Below, piece by piece: positions 63,409-64,000 of a stretch of DNA of 64,000 bases. The notes beneath the pieces are model-generated. The model had not been told where the DNA came from and searched no databases. It saw nothing but the letters and a program-made list of their open reading frames with translations. The stretch's first letter is position 1; each line of letters begins with the position of its first letter. This DNA comes from Hyphomonadaceae bacterium (GTDB lineage: Bacteria; Pseudomonadota; Alphaproteobacteria; Caulobacterales; Hyphomonadaceae): positions 1 to 64,000 of the forward strand of contig JADKDU010000027.1 of assembly GCA_016714495.1 (NCBI GenBank), written 5' to 3'. A program made the translations under genes and the position numbers.

Positions 63409-63681
63409 ATGCAGACCCGCAACCCGATCATGGACGATATCTCGCGGATGATGCAGGGCGCCGCTGGAATGGCCCAGGCTGCCAATGATGAGGCAAAGGC
63501 GCTTTTCCGCTCAGGCGCCGAGCGCGTCATCGCGGATATGGACCTTGTGAAGCGTGAAGAGCTGGAGGCCATGAAGACTCTGGCTCGCTCAGCGCTTGAA
63601 AAGGCAGAAGCTTTGGAGCGCCGCGTCGCGGACCTGGAAGCGAAATTGGGCGGCGGCGAGCTTGCGGATCGGCGTCCCTAA
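63409..63681 (+). CDS. ubiK: Ubiquinone biosynthesis accessory factor UbiK
   Basis: This 90-residue UbiK/BMFP protein has a helical C-terminus with coiled coil (LVKREELEAMKTLARSALEKAEALERRVADLEAKL). It helps UbiJ-containing ubiquinone synthesis and membrane fusion. The first residues, MQTRNPIMDDISRMM, fit the family, and ATG 63409 or 63427 may be used. It is divergent from lgt. Confidence 0.9.
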   Translation: MQTRNPIMDDISRMMQGAAGMAQAANDEAKALFRSGAERVIADMDLVKREELEAMKTLARSALEKAEALERRVADLEAKLGGGELADRRP

Positions 63682-63790
63682 GCGCGATTCTCATCTCCAA
63701 ACCCTTAACCACGCCGCCATTGTTAGACACGCCAACGCTCTATAGCGTTTCAATCGAAGCGGGCTTTGCCCGTGATTCTGGGAGGACCAG

Positions 63791-64000
63791 ATGTCGCAAC
63801 TGAACAGCATCTCCGCCGAATTCACTGATCGCGCAATGGATGTCGTGGAGCAGACCCTGCTCGCGGCTGATTGGGCGTGTGAGCGTTCCGAAGAAGGCAT
63901 GATCCACTGCGCGTCTATGACGAAGTGGGGCGAGTTCGGCGGCATGTTCGCCTGGCGTGATGAACCTGCGTCTCTCAACTTCTCGCTGACGCTTGACCTG
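63791..64000 (+). CDS. YbjN-domain protein, incomplete at window edge
   Basis: A GGAGG site precedes the ATG at 63791, and the encoded 70 residues (AEFTDRAMDVVEQTLLAADWACERSEEG, then MIHCASMTKWGEFGGMFAWRDEP) match the N-terminal half of YbjN-family proteins. The gene continues beyond the right edge. Its position next to ubiK and lgt is the normal alphaproteobacterial order. Confidence 0.82.
   Translation, partial: MSQLNSISAEFTDRAMDVVEQTLLAADWACERSEEGMIHCASMTKWGEFGGMFAWRDEPASLNFSLTLDL

Overview
The window looks like a chromosomal segment of a high-GC alphaproteobacterium. A Caulobacterales/Hyphomonadaceae-type organism is my best guess. The signs are the ybjN-ubiK-lgt-midA-pgeF-prs and rplY-pth-ychF housekeeping blocks, paired UrcA-family proteins, many acyl-CoA dehydrogenases, a TonB receptor, an S46 peptidase, NIPSNAP and pirin proteins, and a quinone-type pyrD. 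This assignment rests on gene content and recognised families, not on a search.

Region 1 (1-6.5 kb) is a decayed mobile island. It holds an IS66-family element with all three transposase genes broken (about 19-2505, minus strand), some 740 bases I cannot assign, a frameshifted relaxase (3251-4793), an excisionase-like HTH gene (5098-5304) and a frameshifted tyrosine integrase (5301-6351). The integrase lies directly against the 5' end of dusA, a known integration hotspot, so the island very probably entered at dusA. Its other end is not in the window.

Region 2 (6.5-35 kb) is mostly catabolic and transport genes on the plus strand. After dusA, a clan AA aspartic protease and a DUF1289 protein comes an acyl-CoA cluster: three acyl-CoA dehydrogenases, an enoyl-CoA hydratase and an ABM-domain protein, with a membrane-anchored TIR-domain protein in its middle. 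Next are a cupin lipoprotein, an HD-domain protein, an S46 dipeptidyl-peptidase followed by a CNT nucleoside transporter, and a TonB receptor. A propionate/acetate block follows: pccB, a DUF485-ActP symporter pair, a D-2-hydroxyacid dehydrogenase, an unrecognised secreted protein, and pccA. A GIY-YIG nuclease, a frameshifted K+ channel, a damaged iron-permease-like gene, a UPF0178 protein, an AraC/GyrI regulator and a Baeyer-Villiger-type monooxygenase complete it.

Region 3 (35-52 kb) holds cell-envelope and small metabolic genes: an OmpA protein with a 24-proline linker, GNAT, a cytochrome c'-like lipoprotein, DUF429, TetR, a quinone reductase, two UrcA proteins, pyrD-DUF952, queC-queE, pirin with a clear operator/promoter, NIPSNAP, a LigB-type dioxygenase, an aldo/keto reductase with a TetR-like palindrome, and a redoxin-like lipoprotein lacking cysteines.

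Region 4 (52-64 kb) is mainly housekeeping: ychF, pth, rplY, prs, pgeF, midA, lgt, ubiK and ybjN. Between rplY and prs lies an interruption containing an OmpA-domain protein, a large coiled-coil/HhH protein, amtB and an M23-peptidase remnant. Several genes across the window carry single frameshifts or an in-frame stop. Either these loci are decaying or the assembly has indel errors, and raw reads would settle which. No rRNA, tRNA or CRISPR was seen.
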